Part shown: positions 26,398-39,522 of the stretch, piece after piece | Layout: each line of letters starts with the position of its first letter | Position numbering within the stretch: position 1 is the first letter of the stretch | Origin: Colias croceus | Taxonomy: Eukaryota; Arthropoda; Insecta; Lepidoptera; Pieridae | Direction of reading: 5' to 3' | DNA: 64,000 bases | NCBI RefSeq assembly: GCF_905220415.1 | Contig: NC_059554.1 | Coordinates: 4,489,001-4,553,000 of the forward strand | The notes under the pieces: generated by a model | The model's database searches: none | Told to the model about the DNA's origin: nothing | The model's input: the letters and a program-made list of their open reading frames with translations, nothing else | Translations under genes and position numbers: made by a program

Positions 26398-27439
26398 GAG
26401 ACTTAGGTGTTCCGTAAAATATGCATAACTGATTAGAACGAAAAAAAAATATTGAGGTATTTTTGTTGACCTGTACGTGAAAATTTACCTAGAGAAAATG
26501 TCTATGTCTATGTCAAAATGTTGATTAATATAAATAAAATTAACGTTAAAAATTTGAAAATGCAACTCTACATTTCAAAAAGCTCAAACTTATCCAATAT
26601 ACTTTTGTATGAAATAAGATTCAAAATGAAATAGCATCTTTAATTAGTAAAAAATATCTTCAATGCACTTTAAACTTAAGACGGCCAAAACTTTAATTAA
26701 ATAACTTTTAAACTTGTCTAAGCTCTACATTTATAACTAACTACAGTTTAAAAAAAATATAAATTATATTTAGTATTATGTAATTCTAATTTCCCACAAA
26801 AACTCTATTTAATCTGCATGAAATATCCGACTTAATATAATATATATGTAGTATGTAAATATAATTAATATAGGTGTTTACAAACATATTGTACACTCGT
26901 ATATATAAACTGTCGGCGTTAGCAAGGTTACGGTGTAGCAATTCTGCTCATGCCCCTTTCCGCTCCAAAAACTGCGGTTATGCAACTTTTTGTACCCAGT
27001 ACCTCTGCACATCCAACGATTAAATCACATATTTAAATTGTTTATGCTGTTTGTATTATCGTTTAGCGCATCGGTAGATAATTTTAGGTGCTAATAATTA
27101 TTGCTAATTTGTTTTCGTAGCATGTGAAAGGTTTCTTAATACAACTAGATAATAATGCGAAATTTATTCCTTTGCATATTTGGCATTCGTATCTATTAAA
27201 AAAGTAAAATAATCCAAAAGTTATTTATTTCATTCAACATTCTAAGTTACTTTCGCGATGACGATCGATCGTTAGTTACAAATCACTATGATTTTAATTC
27301 TCAATTTCAATTCTCTACATTGTACTCAACAGGTGTGGATTATTTGGTTTGCTTTTGTTACAGAAAAATGGATTAATATAAATATAAAATCATAAAGCAT
27401 AAATATGACAAGCCATCCGGAAATGCAGACAGCACGCGA
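26398..27439. other. Gene-free AT-rich stretch
   Basis: I see no exon, repeat end or regulatory structure that I can support. Confidence 0.5.
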
Positions 27440-27656
27440 ACAGGACGGACGTGCGGCCGCGCAAGTGGGTCAGTTTATTTCTGTTTTGGCGGGAACCTGG
27501 CCGGAAACGGCGCCATTGTGGATGTGTTGGGAAGCCCGGAAAAACAGTCCCCGGATTTCTAGCTAATGAAACACAAGACGCTGCCCGAACAGTAGCGAAC
27601 TATGTGACGCCGATAACCGCACGCTCGCCCGTTTGCCCAATTTCTTGGTAAGTAAA
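27440..27656 (+). promoter_or_regulatory. GC-rich island with splice donor, possible 5' exon
   Basis: A CpG-rich block (GGACGTGCGGCCGCGC and GGAACCTGGCCGGAAACGG segments) ends at a consensus donor, TTCTTG|GTAAGT, with GT at 27650-27651. A 66-codon frame crosses it without recognisable features. Block plus donor would suit a non-coding or short coding first exon on the plus strand, but no downstream acceptor can be assigned. It may instead be an enhancer or promoter island. Confidence 0.3.
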
Positions 27657-30419
27657 ACTAGTCGGCCGCTCCTAAAGCTAAATCAGGACGTTCTCGAAAT
27701 GCTCTATGTGGAATTGTAGCGACTTACCGTTAACGCTTTTCTTAATGTAAACAGGAAACTTGATTTAAATTTCTCGTTGTATATTTTTTCGATTTCAATA
27801 CTCGGGGAAATCGATTAGTGTTGTCTTAATGGAAGTTCGATTTTCGTGTGAAATTAAAAGTGTTGTTTACAACATGAGGGTCGAATTTAGTATCCCATGG
27901 AGACGATGCGGGCGTTTGCAATAAAGCGCCTCGCAAAGGACTCAAAAGGACTCTCAATTAGAATTAATTAAAGACAATTCAGCAAACCCAGAAAATAAAT
28001 GGTCACTTGACGATAAACGAGATTTATTAATCGTTTAACAGATTTAATTTTTACATTTTAATATCTTTGGCAATGACGTTATGTGTATTAATTGGTCGGA
28101 AGTTAATTGATTTTGAACATTACATTAAGCGGATTGATTATTATTATACGCTGATGAAATGCAAATATCAAACGAACAAAAGGGTTTATTCTTACGTTGC
28201 TTTAATCTTTTTTTTTATATAGTCATAATGGTTTCCTTTAGCACATATCTAGCTTCTGACATTCTAGCATACTTTATAATCACCGTGTTTTGTGTGGTAT
28301 TTGGCAAGTTCTTCGGCGTGTTAGAACACGAAAGCTCACTTCAAAATTTCTAATATATTTCTATACACAAACAAAGAGCAGGCTTGCAACATCCGAGGCG
28401 TGACGCGCAGGTGCTGGCCTCCGTCCTCTGTTCCCACATTATCAACTCTTCGCGAAGCCTCGATAACAACCGCGATAATTTTATGTTAATAACCCGATAC
28501 GTGACACTGCAAAGTGGGTCTAAGCATTTACATAATTATACACAGATTCGTAAAACAAACATGTTATAAAGATTTATTGCGATCGAGATTCGGCCAAATT
28601 GGGAACAAATTAAGAGAATTTTAATTTCATGCAAACTACATATTTAGTAAATATTTATAATATTTTTATCGTGTTTTATGGAGCTCAGTCACATCAATTA
28701 ATTCCTTTATATGTTTATAGATAAGACGTCGACTGCAATAACCTTAATAATCTTGTGTCCTAATGACTCAAAATATCAGTATCCTGTAACATTCAAAAGA
28801 AACAATCGTTCGAGGCCAGGGAGGGTAATATCCTTTATACTATAAACCAAAGTGCAATCACATACATAATATGTAATTGGGTAAGCGTGTGGTAAGGATT
28901 TCCACGAAACGACGTACAAAGGGGCCGTTTTGGACCCGCCAGTGACCAAATGTCACATTAGCGTGCGCACGCAATGCATGCGTTAGAGTTTAGACGACGT
29001 TGATCTGTCACTCGGACATTAGACTTGTTATAAGATTATGAGCAATTTTCAAGATAACCCATAACCCTAATTGGTGTCAACAAACGATTTTTACCTGACC
29101 AATATTAGTAAATAATTTAAATTACGTTTTATTAAAAACTGGAAATAGTACAATAGTAAATTTTAATTCAAGTATTACGTTTGAAATTGGAAATTTGTAG
29201 GTTTTACTATTAGTTAAGTACTTCCTTTATGCTAATAATAGAATTAAAATAAAAATGGTTTGCAACAGATTCTTGAACGGTCACTTAGTAATTACTTTAA
29301 AATCACTTAGTTCAAAAGTACTTGCTGACGTCGTATTTTACGAATAAAAGACTCAAGATGTTAGTCATCAGACTGCAAATAAATTCAAGGGACATTAAAT
29401 ATAACAATAATAACACATATTAATTTATACAATACATAGAAAGAGTGTAATTAAACCGTTGGGAATAATAATATAAGCCTATTGTATTATTAGAAGTAAT
29501 AAAACTTAACTTCCATTTTATTATCTAAAATTGCTAGTTTTAATAATTTATTATTGTTTTTCTACACATCCAGATTATAAACAATTATGTGCAATTTACA
29601 TTGACTACCTAATTAATAAAAGTTTATAGCCTTCCTTATTTCATTCGAGGCATTAACAAAATTGGCAAGTTTAGTTAATTTACATAAAACATTATGCATT
29701 TACATATAATATATACAGTATTATTTACGCATAGATGGACTTTTCGATTCGTAGAATAATTTATTTATGCAATATCAGCTATTAAGGGTATATTAATGGT
29801 ATTAAATAATTACTAAAATATGATATTTCGTTTCAGTTATGACGCTTTTTAGGACCTGTGTTAATGAAGTCAGTTTCCTGCCAATCATGTACGTAATTTG
29901 TATGTTATTATAATATAAAAGAATAAATAAATTAATTTTAATCAGAAATTAACATGCGAGTAAACTTAATTTATTTTACACAAGTTTTATTGTGGATATA
30001 AAATGTTAAAAGAAACTTGAGAGTCTATATTATACTCTTTAGGTATACATTGTGATACATTGATCGTTCATAACTTTATTTATATTTTATGGATTCTATC
30101 CATACACTACAAACTACACTAACTGATACAGTTTATCGTAACAAAGAGCTGGAAGCTCAATCAAACAATACAGATGCACGCGAGAGGCGGTGTAAATCGT
30201 GGCAATTCTACATTATTAGCGCAATTACTTCGCGACTCGTTAATTATCGGTATGCGATTGTTACCTGGAAACGCTTACATTAACACTATTTATAAATGTT
30301 AGGAACAATGCAGCATCATGATAATATCTCACTTTAATAGAATGTTAGCACATCTTGTTTTTAGCATCATCTTAAACATAAGTAGTTTATACAGACGTAT
30401 GCTTACAGAAATATTCGAT
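27657..30419. other. Gene-free stretch
   Basis: No supported exon. A mildly GC-rich 61-codon frame at 28384-28569 and a GC-rich patch at 28915-29010 are the only departures from AT-rich background. Confidence 0.5.
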
Positions 30420-30515
30420 TTAACCCATTGAGTCCCAAGCGGCCCGATCGGCCCACGATATAATAGATTTTCTATTGTGTCTGTGATTCCGGGGCCTGAG
30501 TAATGAAGAATATAA
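30420..30515. mobile_element. Possible piggyBac-type MITE remnant
   Basis: TTAA (30420-30423) is followed by CCCATTGAGTCCCAAGCGG, which resembles the CCC-starting termini of piggyBac-like elements that duplicate TTAA. About 70 bases on, CCGGGGCCTGAGTAATG looks like a degenerate inverted copy of that end. No second TTAA is seen, so the right border is lost or wrong. Confidence 0.3.
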
Positions 30516-32190
30516 GGTGGATCAATTTAAGAAGAGAAGAGACTATTAAAAAAGCAAAATTGGATAAAAATATGAGATGATGTATCCATATCATATGGTA
30601 AAATGATGGACTTCTAATACAATTTTTTACATTTTTATATTGATAAATGGTCGAGTCAATCACCAGTTTTGTTCAAATCCTCTAGCATATTTTCTTTATC
30701 GATTCGAAAGCTTTTTCATTGTGTAATAGAAACGTTCGTATCGAATTATGAATACCTTATTGAAAACCACTACTTGTGGCGACTTCCTTCTTTTGTGAAA
30801 ATTACAATACAATAAAAAACTCTTTAACTCAATGAGATACTTTAAGTTTTTATATCTGTTTATGTAATAAGTAAATTTCAGTTGCGCGGGAGCATTTAAT
30901 ACTTTGTGAAGTTATTTCTTGATAATATTTTATTATTTAAATAAAAAAAAATAAAAAAAAACTCAGCGAGTGCCGGTTTATTTTTTCCATCAAACCCTTG
31001 ATCAAACCATATACTATATTATGTAGATTACATCGATACGTAGATAAAAAAAAAACAAAATACCACTCATGTAACTAAAGATCTGTTCAACTCACATTAC
31101 ACGCTCCAAAATTAAATCTATGAATGCAATTAAAAAACGTTAAAACACGTATATATATCAGTATCTAATTAACTCAAACAGAAGGTTTAGCACTTCGCTC
31201 ATTAACTATTAATCAATTTAAGCGGTAAGATATAGCCGAGCCCGCCCTTCTTGCCTTGGGCTGTTTACTGCTCTTAATTGCTTCAAACCTTACTTAGAAA
31301 TTGGTAACTCGAGTCTCGAGATTCATTATATATATATATATATATTCACGCTTCTTCTTATTGGAATATCTATGTACTTTCTCGTTGAGAAACGATTAAA
31401 TTTGAAATTGTTATAGAGTAACAGTTATGTTTAAGTACCTAGTCTCTTATAAATAGTATCTTCCCAATCGTATGGTGTAGAAGGTGCTGTTATAAGGTTA
31501 ATTAATCCTATTAAACATTATTAAAGAGCATGATACTACGTACTAATTTTACATCATTAGTTTTTCGTAAAATAACTGTTGCATAACGGAACATAGAATT
31601 AAAAACTAAAAGCGCCACTATCAGGAGCGCTCATAACATTTTGTTTCAGCATTTACACAAAAACGAATTAGCCTTTGACGATACATACAACTTTAAGGTC
31701 CATTTAGAAGGTGACCTGGCGGGAACGAGGTGAACTTTATTAAACGACATCAAAGCGAAAAACTCTCGGCGACCCTCCATCGAAGGAATCTAATTTTTGT
31801 ATCCAATTTTATTGAATCTCAGTGGAGGCTACTCGGTAATAAGGTTACGCTGTGAGCTTTTTAAAACTTGTTAAATGTGATGAAGCTGTTATCGCTGATA
31901 AAATTGAATAATTGTGTTTTATGATAACATTTTATTTTAATATGTGGAAAGCATTCATAAAGCAGATAAATAAGTTGATATTTATAGAAAAAGTGTTAAA
32001 TAGGTATATATGAAGGTATAGTATTGGCACAGTATTAGTAACTTGCTTTTTTACTATACTCAGTTTAATTTTCATGAAAGGTCTATTTTATTTTTTACCT
32101 GAAAAAATATTAACAATTCGATAACGAAAAAAAAACAACGTAGATATTTTCCTCATATCGTAAAATGTATATTGATATTTATTTTACTGC
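30516..32190. other. Gene-free stretch
   Basis: No supported exon. It holds a poly-A-rich patch at about 30940-30961 and a (TA)10 microsatellite at 31327-31346. Confidence 0.5.
31327..31346. repeat. (TA)10 microsatellite
   Basis: Ten uninterrupted TA units. Confidence 0.9.
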
Positions 32191-32260
32191 AAGGTGTTTT
32201 GAATGAACCTCATAATATTATGTAAGTACTTACATAATATGAGGTTCTTTCAAAACACTT
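32191..32260. repeat. Near-perfect 70-bp palindrome
   Basis: Left arm AAGGTGTTTTGAATGAACC... and right arm ...GGTTCTTTCAAAACACTT are reverse complements with one mismatch and two small indels. The centre is the perfect 12-mer GTAAGTACTTAC (32222-32233). There is essentially no loop, which argues for a tiny MITE or palindromic duplication rather than a conventional microRNA precursor. Confidence 0.7.
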
Positions 32261-32462
32261 CTGAAATCTTGAATCGAAATTTGTCTTTTCACTGGCCTCT
32301 GCAAAACCTTTATAAATTTTGTACTGCAATAGCTTGTCGTTCTATAACTAATAGAAGTTATAGATCACAATAAGATATTGAACAAGCCATAAGCAAATAA
32401 ACTTAGAATAAATTATGGAGAGCAGTGGAAAAGCGGAACTTTCTCAATAACGGATAGTTTCC

Positions 32463-32580
32463 TTGCGTTGTGTGTGTGCGTTCAGGATCAGTGGCCGGCG
32501 CGCGCGCACCTGCCGCACGATTCCCACGCCTCGCCCGCCCCCGCCACCCCGCGTGACGTCACATCCACACAAACAACGGT
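32463..32580. promoter_or_regulatory. GC-rich island with full CRE palindrome
   Basis: A CpG-rich block holds GGCCGGCGCGCGCGC at about 32492-32506 and a C-run stretch (32525-32550), followed by a perfect CRE, TGACGTCA (32554-32561). A TCAGTGG initiator-like motif lies at about 32489. The layout resembles a promoter. The direction is not clear and no open frame of note starts here. Confidence 0.35.
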
Positions 32581-32939
32581 CTAACTCGTTTTATTACCCC
32601 TACGTAGAGGGTTCTATGTTCCAAATCATTATTGAACGATTAAGATATCACGTGTTTATGCAAAACTATGCAAAATAAGTTAAATGTGTCGATTGTTTTG
32701 TGGTTTATCGCTCAAGCTTTTTAGCCGTAGTTTATTTTTATCCGAAGTATAAGAATATTGTGGCACAATATAGAAAAAAATATGGAATTATATTTCGTAA
32801 TAATAAAGGGAAATATTTATTACACATAGTTAAACATCGAAAAGGTGCTTAAATTTAATATCAAAGTAACTAATAAATAAACAATTTTCGTAAAGCTTTT
32901 GAAAAAAAAGTGGTTGAGTAGTCTACCAACACAAGGTTA

Positions 32940-33110
32940 AATATTTAGAGTAACGCCCTCTGTGGTTACATTTGAGAACTACAATTTACCGCCACCTATC
33001 GGATGGTAGACGAACTATTGAAACACAACGCTCAAATTTGTTGTACACGTATTTTACCAACGCCACTAGATGGCGCTGCTTCGTACTTTAATGTGTTCGA
33101 ATGTTACATA
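32940..33110. promoter_or_regulatory. CTCF-like site cluster
   Basis: CCACTAGATGGCGCT at 33063-33077 fits every position of the vertebrate CTCF core consensus CCASYAGRKGGCRSY. A partial reverse-strand match (CAGAGGGCG) lies about 100 bases upstream. CTCF binds such sites at chromatin boundaries in insects and vertebrates; occupancy here is inference. The AGRTGGCGCTG string can also be carried by insect repeats. Confidence 0.35.
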
Positions 33111-36100
33111 GTGGTTGTACATATTTTATGTGCGTATGTTTATCATCTAAATATACGTAATTAATTAAACAAGTTTGTATGTTATTTCATTTATTTAAAA
33201 TAACTAAGACTTATTACATAATTATTTTTATGTAAACATTTCTTGATAGAGTTTTTAATCTTGCCTTTGTTGTTACTCTCTATTTACATCACACATTTGT
33301 CAAGGGCCATGGCTAATGTAGATGAATACATACATTATTATTATTAGTCACATGCTTTATTAATAAAATAACCGTGTAGTTTGCGATCAGCCATGATTTC
33401 ACACTCTGCAAGTGGGAAAGGTGACAGCTTTAATAGATTTCGTTTCTACGTGTACAACTTTATGATTTTATGCTATAGCGATTAGTATGCATACAATACA
33501 GTAGCACAGAACCGAGAGGTGACGACGAGACCATTTGGATGCGTATATGAATGGCTCGACGCGTTGTGCATCAGCAATAAGAGCGTGCGCACGACTGAAT
33601 TATTATCAAATTATTAAAAGTTTATAAAAAAATTGTATACCTGCCTATGACTGAGCGATGACTAGAATATTCAATAAACATGGCCCATATCATTAAAATG
33701 CATCTTGTTTATATGCATCTAGTGAACAATCCGTTGATCGTACAATAAACTTGATTTTTATTTATCAACTTGTCAGTTATCAATAAAATGAATCAATCTT
33801 ACTTTAAAATACTCCGCATACAAGACCGAATATTATTTCGCGGCGATATTTATATAGTTGTTTCTAAATAATTTTAGTGAAAAGAACACGATATTTTATA
33901 ACATGTTTTTCTAACGTAGGTTGGTAATAAAATCAGACTAGACGATTTGTAAATTGTTTTGTGTTGAAGGGATTAATGTTCGCGCCTACGCGTGGTAGGT
34001 AAATGTTTATCTAACGTGCGGTTTGAGCAATTATTGTTGCGGTCGATTTGTGGACAATTAACATAATATTATTATTTGTAGTGACTAGTGAAATAAAATG
34101 CGTATGTATTTGCTTACAATTATTTCGTTCAGGTGGCATATCTATTGTTAAAGTTACACGTATTTTTATTACAAAAAAAATTTCGTTGCATAATAATGTT
34201 TGATTCTAACGTTTATTATTTATAGCTCGGAAGAAAAATATATCTCACACTCTATACACATTAATAATTCTATCTGTATTCTGTACTATACAATAAATAA
34301 ATTTTTCATAAACTTAAACGAACCTCAACTCCAAATCATATTTAAAAAAGAGTTATGGATACGTATTTCTAGCGCATTACATAATATTACACAGTATCGT
34401 GATGGCGTAGTGTGATTATTTTAGTAATAATTGTAGTTCTATTATTATCAGCACGTCTGATTCGTTTGCTTTTTCGATCAAATAATTTATCTGTTTGCGT
34501 TGGCAGCGGTCAGTATCGACTGTCGATTTATAAACCAACATGTCCGTCAACTAGTCCGCCCGCGGTACCAGGCGGTAATAACTTCTCAGGAGCTTTCGTA
34601 CAGGGACCGCTTCGCCATTCACGAGCTTCGACATGAATGAGTTGTGTATGTGTGCGTCGGACGTCTTGAGCCAGTTGTATTTGTGTGCTGAACACGTGTT
34701 CGTTTGAGTCAACATGGTAGGCCGTTCATGAGAATTTTCTTGTGTCAACATCTGAACTTGCTTAGGCATAAATAACCCGCAACTTTGTTTTGCACAAAAA
34801 ATATAGGTATTTAAATTCTTAGCTTCTGCTCATGCTTCTGCAGACTGCAACGTATGTAATCGATATATTTAGTGACTGCGACTGTAAGATTTAAGTAGTA
34901 CCAACTACCCAGATAAGTCACACTGTATTTACACATTTAATTAGCAACATATTATTATCTGTGAATGTAATATTATTATGGTCACACTCACAATGATGAT
35001 AGATAGAATTAAAAATATAAAATAAAATATGTACAGAAAAAAATCCTTTTTCGAATTATGGAAGCCGTAACTGGCTTGCAATACGTAATCTTTTTTTAAA
35101 AACCAGGTGACACGCGAGACTCTCTTTCCGCTCGATGGAGTGTAAAAAAGTTGGGCACGCCATCATTATAATGTTACATTACCCATATGATTTACTAATA
35201 ATGCATTGGCATTAAACAACGTCTGATGAAGTCTAATTTGAGGGTTTTATTAAAGGTTTTTCATAAAATGAATGTATAATTGAATGCCAAATGATATGCA
35301 GTAATAAAATCAACAATTATTAATGTAATTACATCGTAACCATTATTGTGTTAAACGTTTATCCGTAAGTAATAATTGTTTATTCTGAAGTGTGTAACTT
35401 TAGTAATGGGCGAATGTAAATATACACAGTTGCTACGAAGTTTTGGCAACATCCTGTATATCGTACAACATTGAGGGGAAGTGGACACCGCAACATCCTT
35501 TACGGTGTCGGATGAAGCCTCGAGACAATAAAAAATATTTCACGTGAAAATTCTTTTATGGCTATCTCACATTAATTGCTGTTATCAAGGAAAAATACCT
35601 AGGAATTAATCCTCAACGTCTCGTCGACTTGTTATTTTACTTCAATATGACAAATCTGCATGTTTGTTTTGTTGACTGATAATTGCGGTAATTACTTAAT
35701 TTATCGCACTATCTTTGTTGACTTATGGTTTTGGCAACAACACATCTGTTTCCTGTAGGACAAATAAGTAAAATTTGTATTGTGTATTGGGGTATTTGAA
35801 AATATATTAGAAATTTACGTTGTTATTTGTAAGTATGAATGAAAACTTTGTCTATAAAGTTTTTTTCTTTCCTGTTGAACCCGGACAATGCCGGGGCCAC
35901 CAGCTATAGCTAGTCGTGAATAAATAAAGCGGTGATAATCATCATTGGCAGTGAGGTCTCATCTGCGCAAATACACCACGCACGTACACAAGTTTACATA
36001 CATTTAACATATCATTCGATAATCAGCTCTATCTAATTGTGTTAAATAACAATGTTGCGTACAAAAAGTGTCATATTATGATATAATTAATCAGTAGTGT

Positions 36101-39043
36101 ACGGTGTGAGTCACGCGGGAGTCTGAGATATTGAACAAATTACTGCATTGTTCTCGTTAGCTATAATACTGATATCATATCAATTACTAGTATTTTTTTA
36201 CTTTCTCTACTTTGTTATTGCGATGTTTGTTTATATTGTTGCGAAATATATTGTTTTAGATTATTAAACATAACGTAAAATAGGTCTAGGTTTTGCATCT
36301 GTATTTGTAAATGAATAATGTAAATTGTCCATTACTTATTTGTTTTCCTTGAAATTTCTCCTCCTACTAGAAGACTATAATGCTACTTTCTCGAATGTTT
36401 ATAGAAAAAATGGATTTTATAACAATACGACATACAATATTTTGCAAAGTTTGCAGTGACGCTATATTATATACCTAACAATAGTTTTATTTACATGTTC
36501 TACTTATATTGCGGGTTTTTGTGTTAAAGTGGAGTACTGCGAAGTTGTAAACTGATACCACACTGATACTTTAAACATTATATGAATAAGTAAATCTTCA
36601 AGGCATGAAGTCAATTTCAAAGTTATAGATTTTTTGTTTTCGTATTTAATAAACATTTGATACGCAAATAATTATATACCCTCTGAATATTTCGTATGTT
36701 AATAATCACCTATTCGACAAGGAAAACTTTATTAAAGAAAACTGCAAAACTCTAATCATTAAATATTTTTACATTTTCCTTCTCTCGCCATTGAAGTTTA
36801 TATTTTTCTTGGCAACAGAACACAAACAGAATACAAACATGGTGCTAAATGGGTAAACATGTGTGCATATATGCGATGTTCCCACGTAAATATACATATA
36901 AAGTAAAGATAGAGGGAACAATAGGCCCGTATCCTTAGGCCACCCTGGCGTGAGCTAACTGCTGGGGTCAACGACCTGCCTGATTTTTAGCCACCCTGTG
37001 TGTTGCAGCTGAACTGTTTTTAAATTTGTATACAACAAAACAATCGCCAGCGGTCTGGCAATTTGTATCGAATATCTAACAGTTATTAATCATGAGTAAA
37101 TAAATAAATACTGAAGTTAATAGTTCTTTACTGAATAAATAAGATACATATGTACATACGTATGTAAACATATTTAACTTTATAATAATTTCAAACATTC
37201 AATTAAAAAAAATCAACTACATAGTATCAAAATTTTATTAAAATCATTAAAAAGCGTTGAAGCATGCCCGATATGGCGATATAATTATAATTGTTTATCA
37301 ACAATTCATAATTATGTTAACGATTAAAATGTAAAACGTTTATTTGCTGCGATAAGAATCAATTTTATGGAAGTATTAAAATTTTTACGACCGATCTTGT
37401 TAAAAACCTTTTTTCAAAAGCTCTTATGTAAAAAGCATACGTACGTACGTATATAAAATTAAAAATTACATCCTACACGTGTTTTATCCTATATAAAATA
37501 GGGTGTAGAATTTTTTGTTTAAAATCATATAAAATTAAAAGCTCTTTAAAGCTCTGCCAATCCAAAACATGAAACTAAAGCATAATCACGTTAGGATAAA
37601 CTTTCTAAAACCTAAAAATTAATTCCAATCAGCACAAACACGGCTGTTGCGGATGTTTACGAGTTGTTTATATTGCAATTTCCGATTATCCCAATTAAGA
37701 TAATATTATATTATCTACTATGAATGACGACTTACTATCAATATATCACGAAAAATTGCCTAACAAATAATGCCAAACAAATTCGTTGAAATTATCCTGA
37801 TTCTTGAACAATTCTTGAATATTTTATGACAACTTTCAAGCACTGACTACTATAACTATGCCACGTTACTCCAACAAAATAAAAATATAAAAAAAAAAAC
37901 ACTACTTGTATCAAAAAACGATCAATAGCAATGTCAAGTGCATACATGTAAACTGGGTTATGAAAATAGTTGCGTGCTGAAATTGCATCGCTCCTAACAA
38001 GGATGCAACGAATTATCCTATTCGGGATTCTAGTCGCTAATGATTGTCAGTCAGCCCCATATACTAATACTGTATTACATTAATATTCATAATGACCTGT
38101 TAACCCCTTTTATTATGTAACACCTTTATATAATATGTAAAAGCTTATAAAGTAGCCTAAGTACATATTTCGCAAGGCTATCATATTTCTGAAAAAAATT
38201 AGAGCCAAATTGGTAGAGTACCTAGATTTTGTAAAAAATAGCAACATAAAATATGAAGCTTTTTAATTGTAAAAGCTCAGAATCTTTCAGCTACACTATC
38301 TATATAATGTAACACAATAATAATTAAATATTGCATTCATAACTATACTACTTGATGTAATCAGTATCTATTTTTGCTTCTGTCCCTATAGCCCAATTTT
38401 TTTGTGGGTTAAGTTTGTTAAAATTGATTTAAATTTTTGGTATCGTTTGCAATAAAAAAAATCACTAGCGCAGTTAGGTCAACTGCAACACGAATAAAAA
38501 CTCTGCAACAATGCAGACCATAGTTCTTTAGTTTTCAGCACAGATTATCCGATCGCGCGTTGGTTTAGCACGTTTAGCAGGATAGGGCAGATTGGCCGGT
38601 TTCCTTCCCTCCAGCCACGTCGTGATTATGATTGCTGTCACTCGCTACCTTGACACGTGGCGCGAAAATTGAGTATAATCTATTTGAATCTGTGGTGTAA
38701 TTTATTATCATCACTGAAGGCGTGATGGCAACACTTGAAGTATCCGATTTTTTATGCGGTTTAAATGACGTATTGCAAAGTTTTAACCAACGAAAGAACT
38801 AGAAAATACATGTGCGTTTAGAAATTCGGAAGATGAAAAGAGAGTATAAAGACCTACATAGAACCTACCTAAAACGTCATCATCAGCATTATAGTACGTT
38901 GTAACATAGTGACTTAAAAGTTAAATAAACAAGAAAGCATTTGAACCTTAACCTTACAACGTTCATAAAGCGTAGATTCCACTCTATGTTGTATTCTGCA
39001 ATATGTACACAAAGTAAATACAATTATTACAATTAAGACTTAC
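33111..39043. other. Gene-free AT-rich stretch, probably intron
   Basis: No exon supported. It lies downstream (minus strand) of the exon ending at 39044, whose phase-1 donor needs a further exon. I could not find one here, so this is probably intron. It contains a Helitron 3' end remnant (35885-35918), a perfect ACGT-type palindrome (37437-37452) and a GC-richer patch at 38550-38660. Confidence 0.5.
35885..35918 (+). mobile_element. Helitron 3' end remnant
   Basis: A CCCGG-ACAATG-CCGGG hairpin is followed by GCCACCAGCTATAGCTAGT. A short GC stem just before CTAG+T is the Helitron 3' terminal layout, and this string is common in moth and butterfly genomes. No matching 5' end was found, so it is a fragment. 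Confidence 0.5.
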
Positions 39044-39164
39044 CCAACGATGCTTCAGGGTCTGTGAGATCAGACAACGAAGGCACTTTCTGCATGGTGC
39101 GAGGTTCTTCAGCCTCCGGAGGTTCAGTCTTGATGCCCTCTGCTGCGCCGCCGCCTTCATCGCA
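39044..39164 (-). CDS. Internal coding exon of an acidic, probably nuclear protein
   Basis: Minus-strand exon with acceptor TTTTTTACAG| and donor |GTAAGTC. It opens in phase 0, matching the donor phase of the exon at 46409-46544, and leaves in phase 1 after 40 codons. The peptide begins CDEGGGAAEGIKTEPPEAEE and continues with RTMQKVPSLSDLTDPEASL. IKTE fits the SUMO consensus (psi-K-x-E). The acidic, Ser/Pro-rich character suggests a transcription factor. A similar IKTE-containing N-terminus precedes the Pointed domain in Ets proteins, so an Ets/pointed-like gene is my best but weak guess. The next exon, which should carry a folded domain, is not visible in the window, implying a very long intron. 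Codon use is GC-rich, unlike the flanks. Confidence 0.7.
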
Positions 39165-39321
39165 CTGTAAAAAATATATAAGATTATTCAATAGGTAAAT
39201 AAACCATGGAATAATTAAAGTCTACTGAAAGTTATTTGTATAATGAAATAAACTAATATCATTCAAAGTTTACAAGAGAAATTTATTATACGGGTTTTAA
39301 GAGATGAAATAATAGTTAACG

Positions 39322-39522
39322 TTTTTTTTTTTTTTTTTTTTAAAGGTGTTTCTCAATGTTAGCCAGAAGGGCTTCTACATTTTAACGCGGACGCGGGGGT
39401 GAACTGAAGGTTCACCCTGGTAGCGACATGCACAAGGGCGTCCCCCCTTGACGGGGACCACGAACCTCGGCTTGAGCTGTCGCTTGAGTGGAGGAGGCCA
39501 GAAGGGCCCTAATCGGACGGGC
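39322..39522 (-). mobile_element. 5'-truncated non-LTR element with target duplication
   Basis: About 200 bases of GC-rich sequence end, on the minus strand, in an A tail (T run 39322-39341). The element is flanked by ATAGTTAACG at 39312-39321 and again at 39523-39532, a 10-11 bp target-site duplication. Tail plus duplication is the signature of target-primed reverse transcription. No protein-coding remnant is recognisable. It could be a 5'-truncated LINE 3' end or a SINE. Confidence 0.8.

Noticed and set aside
30420..30860. Complete piggyBac MITE ending near 30830 (CTCAATGAG)
   Set aside because: The right-hand sequence lacks the GGGTTAA end expected of an inverted terminus.
32191..32260. 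MicroRNA precursor
   Set aside because: The hairpin has essentially no terminal loop, and I recognise no known miRNA seed.
37437..37452. 16-bp palindrome ATACGTACGTACGTAT
   Set aside because: Simple ACGT repeat, explained by short tandem expansion.
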